Positions 44,001 through 58,100 of a stretch of 64,000 nt of DNA are shown piece by piece. Where the stretch lies: the NCBI RefSeq assembly GCF_900497805.2, contig NW_020954611.1:3580832-3644831 (forward strand). The letters run 5' to 3'. Made by a program: the position numbers and the translations under genes. Origin of the DNA: Vombatus ursinus (lineage: Eukaryota; Chordata; Mammalia; Diprotodontia; Vombatidae). Positions within the stretch are counted from its first letter, which is position 1, and each line of letters begins with the position of its first letter. The notes below the pieces were generated by a model. It ran no database searches. It was not told the DNA's origin and saw only the letters and a list, made by a program, of their open reading frames with translations.

Positions 44001-47000
44001 TTCATTAAAGGGAAATGTCTAACCATATAATAAGCCCTTTGGAATCCATGAATATTATATAAATATGTATACACACATGTGTGTATATGTATATAAATAT
44101 GTGTACATATATGTACATGCATATATCACAGGCTATGGCTATAAGTTACTCTTAAACCCCAAATCTGTCTTGTGGGCCAGGGAACACATATTCATTAATT
44201 TCACAAATATTTATCCAGTGCCTGTGAGCTGCTAAGCAATGTGAGGGATACAGAAATACCCTAATCCTTGAAGCTGTAAATGACAAGCTTATGGTATAGT
44301 TGGGGAACTAAGGTATATATATGTAAAGGTGACTAACAATACAGTTTGGTGCTGAAATAAGGAAAGAGTCACCAACAATTAGAACTTGAATGAATTTCCT
44401 TGTTTAGCAATGAATTCTCATCTGTGAAAGTCCTGGAGTAAATATTGGGTAGCCACATGCTGGGGGTGTTACAGGGAGTATTGCTGTTTGAAATATATGT
44501 TAGAATACATTACCTTTAGGTCCCTTAAAATGCTAAGATTCTGATCCTGAAGGATGATGGCCCAAGAATGTCATGTCAGCATTGTTTCTGCATATATGTG
44601 TATACTATATATATATGTGTGTGTGTGTGTATATTATATATATATGTATATCTATATCTATACCTATATGTCAAGGACACACAATAATTTCTATTCCAAA
44701 AGGAAAAGAAAACCATGAGTCAAGGAAGGCTTCACGGAGGAGGTGGCAATTATGCTGGCATTTAAAGATTGATAGGCTTTAGACTTCCATAGAAGGAGAA
44801 GGGAATTTCAGACAAATGATCAGAAGTGCCAAGTCAAACATTCAACGGAGTGTCTGGGCAGTACTGAGAGCAGAAAAAAAGAGGAGCCTTCTCCCTGGTT
44901 CTTTATAGATTTTCCCAAGGATTAACTTTGGTTAGGCTTATATAGGCCAAATATTATAGGATGGTTAAAAAAAAGAATGCTGGATTTGGAGTGAAAAAAT
45001 GTGGGTTCAAATCCCAATTTTACTGTTATATGACATTGAAAAAGTCTCTTAAACCATCTCAGTTTTCTATAAGGTCACTTCCAACTCTAAATCTCTCTCT
45101 CTAATCTGCTTCTGGACAAGGAGAGCAAAATGAAGAGTAAGAAATATAGCAAAGAGAGGAATGGGATTCAGGGAGAGATAAAGCATACCAATGATGGGTA
45201 TTCTGGAATATAGAAAGTGGAGGTATGGCCTGAACAGAAACTTGGATATGTATGTTATCTGGTTACATGAAGGGAAGGTGATCATTGCATATGTAAATCC
45301 TTCCTTATGCCAGGGCTACCACAATCTGAGGCCTTAATATCTTGTGTAAAGCTCACTGACATTTTTCATGAATAAGAATAATCTAAATCCTAATATTGAC
45401 TTTTCCTGTTGTTCTGATCTTCCAGCTCCTACATCGACCGTAGTGCCAACAAGTAAGTAATGCTTCTTTTCTTGAGTCAAAACCATGCCACAATAGGGGA
45501 GTTGTTTGTGGATTTCTGGTGATCTTTGTGGATGAAGGAAAGGTTTCAGAAGGATACAATAATAGTGTCAATAATATCAGTTGTTTTATTTTCTAGTTGC
45601 TATGTCTTGGGCTCAGTTCTTGTCTCTTTCCTGTCTTCCCAGTTTTAGAGCTAGCACTCAATGTTATTAAAGTAGGGCAAGTAGGAGGCAGGATGGTGCC
45701 AGCCTTGGGATTCAAGGAACCTTGATTCTAAGAAGGCTCAGCCATTAGTTACTTCTGTAGCCTTGTTATTGTTATTTAGTCATTTTTCAGTCATGTCTGA
45801 CTCTTTGTGACCCCATTTGAGGATTTTTTTTGGCAGATACTGGAGTGGTTTACCATTTCCTTCTCCAGCTTATTTTACACATGAGGAAACTGAGGTAAAC
45901 AGGAAATGACTTACCCAGGGTCACACAGCTAGTAAGTATCTGAGGCCAGATTTGAACTCAGAAAGATGAGTCTTCCTGACTCTAGGCCCTGCACTCTCTC
46001 CAATGTACCACCTAGTTGTCCCTAGCTATACCTATCCGTGTTAGCATTAGGCATATCATTAAGAATGACTAATAGACTGCATAGCTTGGAATTAGTAAAT
46101 TTTGAATTTAGATCTTGCTTCTGACACATACAAGCTGTGGCAAATTAACCTTTGTGAGTGATACTTTCCTTTTATATAAAATGGGGATAGTAGGATCTGT
46201 AGTGCCTCCTTCCCAGGGCTTCTGTGAAAATCAAAAGAGAAAAAGGATGTAAGGTGTTTGGAAAAATTTCAAAACACTTCATAAATATTGATTATTGCTA
46301 TTAACTTCTCTGGGACTAAGTTTTCTCATCTATGAAGTGGGAATCATAACATCCATTTTACAAGTTTATTTGGACAAGACCTGTGATTTCATTTGTTAGG
46401 GAAACCCCAACATAGAAATTCTTTAACCAAGGAAGATTGGTGCTTGTCTCCAACTTAGAATCTCAGAGAGTGGACTAGGGGTATTGGGAGGCTAAGTGAC
46501 TTACCTAAGGTAACAGCCACCACACAGGCTATGAATTCAGGTCTTCCAGGGATAGTTCTCTATCCACCGCACCATATTCCTCCTCTACTAAACAGATGTG
46601 GAAATGCTTTAGTAAATATAAGTGATTGGTATTTATCTATCTATCTATCTATCTATCTAACTATCCATCCATCCATCCATCCATCTATCCATATGTGTAT
46701 GTATGCATGTATTTATGTGTGTATATATGTGTGTAGATATGTTCACACACACATATTATTGTTGTTCAGTCATTCAGTCTCGTCAGACTCTCTGTGACCC
46801 CATTTGAGGTATGTATGTGTATATGTACATATTAAGGTAGTATTATATTATATAGAGTATAACACAATACAGTACAGTATAGTACAGTATAGCATCTACA
46901 ATATTGTTACAGAGACTGCATAGTGTGATGGAATTCCTTGGAGGCAAGGGACCCAAATTCAGGTCCTTAGCCTTACCATTTACTAGCTATGTGACCTCAG

Positions 47001-50000
47001 ACCTTAGTCATTTCACTGCTCATCTTCTTTTTACATCAAATAAGAGGGTTGGACTAGTTGGTATGAGATGCCCTTTAGTTTGCATATTCTATGATTTTGT
47101 GATTATTTGGACTAAATCATTCAGATTAACAGGGGTTAAATCCTGGCTCTCCTTTAAATTAGACTTTGTAGATGTCAATGGCAGAGGTAAAGCAGCCACC
47201 TGCAGATGTTAATAAACAACACTCCATCAGTTCATCCAAGCAATCCAAGCAACAAATGTCAGTCAGAGTGTTATTCTGGTCAAAATTGGGTAAGAAAAAA
47301 AATTGGGTAAGAAAAAAAAAGGACAGAATAAGAGGTATGGAGAAACTAGGAGTAGAACTCCAAACAAATGCATAGATTAGGCAATCTTACAACTACAAAG
47401 GACCTATCCAACTCTCATTTTAATTTTTAAAAATGCTTTATTGATAACAACTCTCACTTTATGTATGAGGAAAGCACGGCCCCAAGAGGTAACTTGTCTA
47501 AGGTCTCACAGACAGTGATGGAGTCAGGACTTAAGCCCAAGTGTCTTGACTCTTTTAACTTGACCACATTGCCAACTGGTCCTTTTTTCCTCCCTTTGTA
47601 GCTGCTCTACGTTGTGGAGGTCTACTTATCCAGCCCAAAGGGACATTTTCTAGCCCATCGTATCTGGAAAACTATCCACACAGTGTGCAATGTGTCTGGG
47701 AGATTGAAGTGCCAAAGACCTACCAGATAAGCCTTACCCTGAAAACATTCAAGTAAGTGAGAAGACAACTAGATTATTGATATTAAGAAAACTCTCAGTC
47801 CATCTTCACCTAGAGAGGATCTTAATTGGTTTGTTGGGTATTTATTTCTATCATATCTGCAAAATCAAGTTTTGCATTTCATTGTTCTACCTAGATTATT
47901 CGTGTGGAAGCTCCAATTCCTTTATAGTGCTGATATGGGAGGAATAAGACTAAAACTGGCCAAATGGGAAAATCAGATTTTAGTTGCCTTCTGCCATATG
48001 GAATTATAACCCTCTGCAAAACTGTGAAGCCTGCTGAATTGCTTTTGGCACCCCTAAATTCCCTTTATGTACCCTTTCCTGCTTTTACTGATTAACAGAT
48101 TGTTTGAGGAGCAACATGGGAGAGTGCTGGATTTGGAGTCAGAGAACCTTGTTCAAATTCTGCTTTGTCTGTTACATATAACCTATGACCTTGGACAAGT
48201 AATTTATCCTCTTTGGGTCTCAGATTTCTCCATTTTTAAATAAATTGGGTCAAATGACCTCAGAAGTCCCTTTTAGCCCTAAATCTATGGTCCTATGATT
48301 TTTATTGGATGGAAATGATTTGCCCAAGGTCATGCAACCAGTTAGTGGAGAGTTGGGATTAGAAAGCAGACCAGATGACTCCCAGCCTGCTACTGTCTTC
48401 TATACTAGCCTATCTCTCAGGATGTTGTGGCAAAATAATGATAATAACAATCATAATCATAACAATTATACAGCTTGCATTTGTAAGGTCATCAGAAGCT
48501 ATAGTTGATAACACAGAAAACAAAGAGACATTTGTTACAGAATAGAAGTTATTCCCTCCCTTACCCCTACCAAACTCAAAGAAATCTTGTGAACTCTAAA
48601 AAATAAGTTTCTATTTACTTTAGCCTTGCTTGCAAGCTTATCTGCATTTCAGCTTTGCTACAAAACTTTATCATTGTTTAGCCTACAAGACTGTCCATTT
48701 ATCAGCCTGATAGTGTGGACTGAGATGAAGAGGGTTTGAAGGAACAAGGGCAAAGAAGAGATAGTGACTCATCCCTTTGAGAAGACTAGAAAACAGTTTC
48801 TAAAATGGAGGTACTAATGTGAAAAGAGGGAAGATAAGTGAGCCCCCATGACCTCCTATAATAGATATAAGTGAATCTGTTAAATGAAATGTTAACAAGC
48901 TAATTACAATGACATGGCAATCCCTCCCCCAAGGGAGGGATCCCTAATGGTGCAATTTTAGACACCATTGTGCCTAGGTAGGGCGCTCCATTAATATGCT
49001 GTCTCCAGGGTATCCACCCTAATTACCCCAGTTGGTAATAACCTACCCCCTTGGATTTCATATAGTTCTTTGATTTTTAACCCTCTAATACATATTTTAA
49101 GTAAGGATGCATATATTATAGCTACCCGTGCTCTTATATTCCTCCTATTAGACTGTGAAGAGGTGGATTTTTTAATATATTGATTAGTTTTGCTGAACGT
49201 CTTTTCTCTTCTTTTTATTATTTTATTATAAGGGATGGCTTTCTAAAAGGGGGTGAGAGAAAGGCACAGTGAAAAATGTAAGTGATGATAAAACAAAACA
49301 TGTCAATAAAAATTTACTTTGGAAAGAAATAATCAGATAATTTCAATTTAGAGTACAGGCCCTCGTCTCTCATGGGCTTGTCCTACACAGTGAGACCATT
49401 GGGGTTTTATGCTAGAGTTAAAACCCTACTACCTTACTCAGACTCATGCTCTGATTCCCTCAAACCAATGCTTCTATTTAAACTGAAAACCACTCGGCAG
49501 AGCAGAGATGAGCTTTCCCTGAGCTCAATACTCGGGTGGTCAGGGTTCTTCTACTCCACCTCCTCCAGGACCTCAAAGTTCCTAGGAATCTCGCTCAGTG
49601 TTCAAAAACCAAGGCCATACCCATTCTCTCTAAGGCAAGAGCTAATCTAATAGCTGCTGAACGTTTCTGAAGAAGGTTAGCTGGAACTCTCAGGGAAGGT
49701 GCCAAACTGGAGCCCTTGCCTTTGTAAGAATTATTATGGCCTTGGTTTTTGAGTGTTGAGTGAGATTCCTAGGAACTTTGACGTCCTGGAGGAGGTGGAG
49801 AAGAATCTTGACCACCCGAGTATTGAACTCAAGGCAAGTGTGACTTCACCATTCCTCTCTGCTCTGCTAAATGGTTTTGCAGTTTAAATAGCATGGGTTT
49901 GAGGAAATCAGAGCAGGAGTCTGAGTAAGGTAGTAAAGTTTTAACTCTAGCATAAAATCTCAACGGTCTCATTTTCTAGGACAAGCCCACAAGAGACGAA

Positions 50001-51999
50001 GTCTCCATTGTTTTGCCTATACTCTAAATTGAAATTATCTGATTATTTCTTTCCAAAGTAAATTTTTATTGACATCTCTTATTTTCACATCATTTACATT
50101 TCCCACTGTATTTCTCTCCCACCCCTTCTACAATGCCATCCCTTAGAGTTTAAAAAAAAAAAAGTAGGAAGGAAAAAAAGTTCAGCAAAACTAATATATC
50201 AAAAAAAAAACAAAACCCCAAAACCTCATGGGGGCAGCTAGGTGGCGCAGTGGATAGAGCACCAGCCCTGAAGTCAGGAGGACCTGAGTTCAAATCCGGC
50301 CTCAGACCAAACACTTGACACTTACTATCTGTGTGACCTGGGCAAGTCACTTAACCCCAACTGCCTTAAAAACAAAACAAACAAAAAAAACAACCTCATG
50401 TTCTATTCAGTGTTCCATATGCGTGGTACCCCACTTTTGCAAAGAGACAGGGGAGATATCTTCTTTTTTTGAGGCCAGTCACCAATCAGTATCAGTCATT
50501 TGTGTCAACATAATGCAAAAGAAACTTACTGGGTTACTACATTTTCAATTAGTTGTTTTGCTGACATCTTGATACAACCCCAAATAGCTCTGTTTAGCTC
50601 TTTAAAGAGTATGACACCAGACTAAGCATTTAGATTTTTTTAAAAGGCAAATAATTATTTTTAGAGCTGGACACCAAAGAACATAAATATTTCTTTTGGG
50701 CAGAGGTTCTCAATGTGTGGACTCCTGGGGATCCCTAGGACAATTCAGGGGAACCATTAGGTCAAAACTACTTTCATGGTAATACCAAGATATTTCAATT
50801 TCTAATATTGAAGATATGCAGAGATATAACCCACTAAACAAAAACTTTTGGGGGTCCTCAATAATTTTTGATAGCATAAAGAAGTCCTGAGACCAAAAAG
50901 TTGACAACTGTTGCTCTAGGGAGTAGAAGATAGTCCCCCACTTCTCAATTATAATGACCAAGGATATGGGGGAGAGTGTCTCTGTAGTATAGTAAAAAGT
51001 TCATTGAATTTGGCGTCTTCAATTCAAATCTTCAGTTTGAATCCTGGTTTTATTACTTACTAGCTATGTGACCTTAGGAAAGTCACTTGACTTCTCTGAG
51101 ACTTAGGTTGTTAAAATGGGGATGAGAATACCTATCTCTTACTATCTTGAAGGGTTGCCATTAAGGGATACATGACAGATTATGTGAAGGATTTTTTAAA
51201 TGAAAAATTATATTTATAAATATCAGGCATTATTATACAAAAAACAGTAACAAATGCAAAAGTATTTAGCACCTATGACATACCGGGCATTTTACCACCA
51301 CCACCATCCTCCTCAGTTTGGTGCCTGATAAGCTTTAGCCTTACTGTGGTTCAGAACTCCTGAGCTCAAGCAACCCACCAATGACAGCTTCCTCCAGTAG
51401 CAAGGATTACAGGCATGCACCACCATGCTCCACATCATTTCTCTTGAAAAAATTGGCCACTAATGTATGAATGTCCCAAATGCCTGAGTGATGATATAAC
51501 CTCAGTTTTAATTTCTATTTCCCAGGAATGAACACTCCCTTAGCTGTTCTTCAAGCCATGTTGACATCTTTGATGGGTCCCAAAGCTCATCTGATCTGCT
51601 AGGGCGTTTCTGTGATGCTTCCAATGAGACATTTTTGTCTCCTTCCAACAAGATGAAAGTACAATTTTTTAGTGACCCATTTGTCACCAAATCTGGATTC
51701 CAGGCTTCTTATTTTGCTCTTCCACAGGATAATAATGACACAGGCAAGGAAAAAATTATGTTTCTCTCTCCCCACCCCTGCTCTTTCCATACCCCACCAA
51801 TCTCAGGTTGCCTAAGTGCTACAGGGATAAAACAACAAACCAAAACAAAACCACCTCATTTATGATTCATGTTCATATCTAGCCCTAGCCTTTGTTTAGA
51901 GGAATTTTCCCCAATTCGACGCTCAGTCAAAATTCTTAACATTGCATGTCTTCCTTTTTCTTGGCTTAGGAGATTTGGGTGGTAGATGAAAAAGGAAAT

Positions 52000-52065
<66 letters not shown>

Positions 52066-52075
52066 NNNNNNNNNN

Positions 52076-52125
<50 letters not shown>

Positions 52126-55100
52126 TTAAGTGTCCAACTTCAGAGAAGCAATACTCAGTTGAAATAACAGCAAAGGCAGCTCATTCTTATACAACACTTG
52201 AAAGTTACTGAGTTATTTACATATATTATCCCATCTGATCCTTACAACAATCCCATGAGATAAGTAGCATAAGTGTTATTATCCTCTTTTTACATATTAT
52301 TTAATTTAGGCTGAAGAGACAAAGTGATTTGCCTAGGATTACACAGCCAGCAAATAGTAGTGACAGCATTGAAACTCAGATCTTCTGACACAATATTCAG
52401 AGCTCTTTCTATAATGCCACATTTCCTCAGAATAAACCCTGTAGGTTAAGTAGCATATTCATGTTCTGTAGGCAGCATGGCTCATAGACTGTTGGACCCA
52501 GTGCCAGGAAGACCTGGGTTCAAATCCTGATTCTTATACTTACTAGCTGTTTTGCTCTAAGTAAATCTACTCTTTGTGTACTTTATAGATGATAGCAACT
52601 CCCTAGAATTTATCTATTGAAGTATGTATGGGTTTAGATCTGAAACAGGGTAAGGAGCTCCTACATCTGGAATTATGCATACCATTGAAATCACAGATGC
52701 TTCATGAATTAACGTTATAAATTCATTTGTGGCCATTGTTAATTCTTTCATAAACCTAGATGAGGACCTCAAGGAAATTCCAGTAGAGGTTAGACTGACT
52801 AGGAGAATGTGGCCAGATTGAGCAGGGGACTAGCACTTCACAACTGATAAGCCCTACTGTTTCCTCAGTGCTATACCGGCAAAGTCATTGCAATCATCTG
52901 TTTCTGATTCCTTCTCACAATGGCTCTCTGAGCTTAGTGACTATTGTTAGCTTTACAGACAAGATCCAGATTTATAAAGTATTTGGTGCAATTTAGCAGC
53001 TCATTCAGGACTACAAGGCTGCAACCCAAATTTCTGTTCTATTGCTCAATCCAAAGGAGCCATTCCTTGCCTTTCTAGAAATTTCCTTTTCTAACTTAAC
53101 ACCATTGACAGATCTGGAAGTAGTTTGTGTTTCTCATTGAGGACAGATCTTTAATCCTTGCTTGAATAAAAAAATTTGTCCATCACTGAAGTTCAGTGTT
53201 CCTGATTCTAAGCAAGATTAAGAAAAATCTAAGCCACCTTTACCTTACCAAAGCTGGCCCCCAAACCACCATTCCCAACAGGTATCAGGCAACCTCTGTG
53301 TTTTATTTGATCACAACATGTGGTGGATTTATTTTTCCTTATATTTCTATAACAATGTATTTTTCAAAGATGGTTCAAATACATAGCATCATAGATTTAA
53401 GAGCTATAAGGGATCTTCAGGTCAATGAGTCTAACTTCCTCACTTCACAAATGAGGAAACTGAGTCAAAGAGAAGTTAAATGACTTGTTCAGGTTCACAC
53501 AGTTAGTCAAGTATCTGAAATAGGATTTGAACTTCTATGACTTCAAGTCCAGTCCTCTATTCACTATTCCATGCTTCCTCTAGTAGAACTTAGAGGTCAG
53601 CTATTCCAACCTCCTCATTTGACATATGAGGAAATGGAGACCCAGAGAGGTCTCATAGTTTGTCTAAGGCCGCACAAGTAGTAATTAGAAGAGCCAGGGT
53701 TCAAATTTTGTTCTTCTGATTCCAAATCCATATCTTTGTCCATTGTGCTATGTTCCCTCTCATAATAATCTCACATGGCCCCAACTAATCCTCACAAAGA
53801 TGCTATAAGTCAGATTCCTGTTTCTGTCCTCATTTGACAAATGCAGTCATTGAAGCTCAGAGAGGTTAAATGATTTGGCAAAGACCACATAGATAGCAAG
53901 TAGCAAGGCTTAAACTAGAACTCAGGACTCTTGTGTAATAATATGATTTCCCCCCTTCTCCACTAGCACTGTCATGCACAGAAGATCAGATGTATGCAGC
54001 AGTCAGCAAGCAATATCTGCAGTCACTAGGTTACAGTGCTAAGAACATATCTCTGCACAACTCATCCTGTGAGCCTGAAGTTATCACAAGATACATAATA
54101 TTCAGCATCCCATTTAATGGTTGTGGAACTGTCATACAGGTGAGGAATAATGAACCTCAAGTACTATCACATCTCAGTACAATCAAGCCACAGAACTCTA
54201 GAATTAGACACCATCAGAGGTCACAGGGACTCCTGAGAACATTGGGTCCTATTTCATCACATGAGACTGAGTGAGGTGAAAAATAAATAATAGCTCACAT
54301 TTTTGGAGTATTAGAAGGTTTACAAAGCACTTTTCATACAACAATTCTGTGAGGTAAATAAGGCAGGTATTATCCATTTAACAGATGTGAGCTCTAAGTC
54401 TTAGAAGAGTTAAGCAACTTGTCTAAGGTCATACAGCTTGTAAACATCCCAACCAAGATGCAATCTCAGGTCTTCTAATTCTAATTCCAATGTTCTTTCC
54501 ACTATATCCTATATTGCCAAAGGTCACAGGACTAGTAAATGATGGAATTGGGTCAAGAACCTAGCTTTCCCAATTCCATATTCAATGTTGTTTCCAATAC
54601 ACCACTGTTTCTCCCTTCTCAGCTTCCCTCAATGAGGATTATTCACCAGACTCACTTATAAGAGCCCCCTCTCTGTTCTTACCACTGCTATGCCCCCCTA
54701 TTCATGAATATTTCTCCTCAAAATGGAAAAATGCAAACTAATTTAAATATTAGCCTCAGGAGAATATAATTAGGAAGTGAAATTCAGTTGCAATAAATGT
54801 AAATATATGACATATGTATCTCTACATATAATTTCAAGGCCTTCTGAAAAGTCTTGCATAATGATTAAACTGTGGATGAAGGTAATATAGAAAAACTGTA
54901 AATCACTCTTAAAGGCAAAAATGAATGTTTCCTCTTTTATTTTGACTACCAGTCATAAAATACAAGTTGTTCTGGCTAGTTACTATATAACCTTAGCTAT
55001 TTTCTCTACTCTCTACAGATAGATGAAGGTAGAACCTTAAAATGCATTATTTCAAATAGGCATACAGAGTGACTTTCATGCAAGCCATCCCAGGCCACCT

Positions 55101-58100
55101 ATTTTCCATTGGTTTAATAAAGAACCTGATCAGGGTCTTTGGCTCCTAACAATACACACATAGTAACCTACCCCTAGGTAAAGACCCCATTCACCCAGGT
55201 ACACAGATGACACAACATCCCATTCTGGTTCAGCAGCAGCTTCCTCAAATACAGAGTAAAATACACAGTATCATGACATTGAGGATGAAGTATTAGATCA
55301 CTGGACACCGTCAAGGTACATTTCCTTAGGGCACTAAAACAACTTATTCTTCCACAAAAAGGTCTAGAATTGTAAGCTTAGAGAATAACTTTTAAGGACC
55401 AAGGATGGGCCCAATAAAATAATCAGCAAAGGGTGAGTACTTATAGTCTGGGCCTACCTTTGCTATCTCTCTTCCAAAAAGGTAAGACTGCCTTTCCACC
55501 TTTGCATTTTAAGTATGCCTGCCACATAGGCTTCATTTAACTGTGTAGGCTTTAACTGTGGTGAACTTGCATGTTTCAACATTAACATAACAGTGTCTTG
55601 CATGTAGTAGGCACTTAATAAATGTTTGATTGAGTGATATTGATTAACATCATACTGAGGGTCCTGGTCATTGGCCACTGACAGAGTCAGCACCCTGGAC
55701 AGCAGTCAGTTCTTCTGCTTCTGAAAAAGATTATGTTTCTATTTGTGGCTGCCATTTTTTATTTGTCACAAAATCTGAAAGAAAACTACATTTTGAAAAT
55801 CATGTAGTGCCATTGCTTTAAAGATTAATTATCATGCCTACAACATAAATGACTAAAGCTTAAGAGTATACAAGGATTTCTGGAAGAACTGTATCTATGA
55901 GCTGATCATATAGCAATGAGGGTGATTTTTATGAATGAGTCATGGGAATTCTCTCTTCTTATATATTTTATCTTGTTCATTCTTAAACCATATACAAGTG
56001 ATGTTTTGGATAGTCATGCTCTCTTCCTTAGCAGGAAAAATGGAAAGCAAACCGTACATCATCTCTCAACCTAGATGTTCTCCTTCCTGAATAATTTTTC
56101 TTTGAAATCACTATACCTAAAATATAAACATGTACTGAAAAACTGAGTGAAGGAAAATAATTTTTCTTGGTTAGTTAGTTCTTCAAGGCAACTTGTGGCA
56201 AAACCCAGATTTTGAAGAGCCAAAGATCTATAAGAATCAGGAAGACTACTCCCAGGCTTGAAGGGTAAAAGCAGTAAGCAGTATGAAAGAAGAGGAGCTA
56301 GAAAAGCAAGGAGACAAAAGGACATAAAGGAACAGTTCTCATTGTCAAAGATAGCCCAGTTTGAGGCAACAGGGAGCCATCACTGCTGTGATAGTCATCA
56401 GAAAGGCTGGGGTGGACTGAAGGAGTTTAAGGTTCAAAGTTAGGATCTTGAATTTACCAGGGTAAGTAATTGCAGATTTTAAGGAGGACCTGACTGTATA
56501 TTGGATTGTGATAACTTCATGCTCTTAGCTCTTTTTATAGAATATAATTCCTAAAACCTTGCTTTGTTTTTGTCTTTGATTTGGTAAGGAAAAAGATGAC
56601 ACCATCATCTACTCCAATGTGATTTCCACAAACCAATCCAGCAGAGTCATTTCGAGGCTAAAGAACTTCTGCTTACATCTCTCCTGCAGAATGAATAAGA
56701 ATATCATGGTAGAAGTCAAATACTTGGCAGATCACTCCATTGATATTACCAGACATCAATATGGCCATTATGGCCTGCAGGTCTCATTTTATGAATCACC
56801 ATTGTTTGAACATCCAGTGATTGAAACCCCATACTATGTACAACTCAACCAGGATGTATTCTTTCAACTCATGCTGAGACATTTTGACCCAAATCTGGTG
56901 CTTTCTGTAGATACTTGTGTGGCCTCTCCCTATGATGATGATTTTGAAACTGTGACCTATTATTTAATTCGACATGGGTAAGAGCTCTGTATAGCAGCCA
57001 ATTTTTAAAAATTGTTAATTTTCTATGGATTATGATAAACAGAAGCTGAGGATTAACCAAAGGGAATTCTATTTGTCTGCTGTCTCCATTAACTAAAACC
57101 AATTTGAAAAAAAAGAACCAATTTAGTCAACCTGATGCTTGTAAAAATTCTATAGTTGGTAATAACACTAATCGCAGCAGCTCATATTTAGATGGTATGT
57201 CCCATTTTACTAAGTATTTTCCTCACAGCAAAACTGTGAGATAGGTAGTCCAAATATTTTCCCCATATTTATAGATAAGGAAACTGAGGCTTTGAGAAGT
57301 GAAGTGATGTGCCTAAAGTCACATGGGTAGCAAGCGGTCAAATGAAAACTAGGATACAAACTTTCTTACTTTGTCTAGGCTCAACCCATTATTCCAACAC
57401 TGCCTTTCATGAGTACTTAATAAATCCAATTCAATTGAAATTCAGTTATCTGAATTCAATCTTTATTAGTAAAATAGGAAAATGAACACTAATATAACTA
57501 TTTGCTACACATATAAAATTTTAAAATAAAGTTTATGAAGACTAACTTTCTCTAGGATCAATATTTCTCTAGCAGCAATGGAAAACCTTTAAAGGGTTTT
57601 GAATAAAGTAGTGACCCAATGAAAGAAATGTAAATCTAGTAGTAATGTGCTATTTAAATTTGAAGAAAAAGACTGGAGTCAGAATGATCATCTAGAAAAC
57701 TGGTAGAACACTAAATCCATGCATAAAGTAATGAAGACTTAGAACAAGAAGGTGGTGGCTATGGAAAGTAAAAGAAAAGAATTAGTGGGAAAGGCATTAA
57801 GAAAGAGAATTACTAGATCATGGAGACTGATTGGATCCAGAAAGATTGAAGGAAAATACATCATCTTCCTCTTCAATGTTATTTTGTTGAATAGTTATGG
57901 TGGTCCTCATACACGTTTGTATCTTGTAAAGGATACAAACAAGTATAAGACATAATCGCTGACCTTTAGGGAAATATGATTTTCATGTAAAAGAGATGAG
58001 GTGAAGAAAATTTTTTAAAAATCAGAGAAATATACACTGACTGATGCACCCAGTAAATTCTTAATACATATCATTGGAGTTTAGATGAGGGATAGATCAC

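Noticed and set aside
46620-46690. Tandem units resembling a short repeat array
   Set aside because: A (TATC)n/(CATC)n microsatellite with no spacers, so not CRISPR-like.
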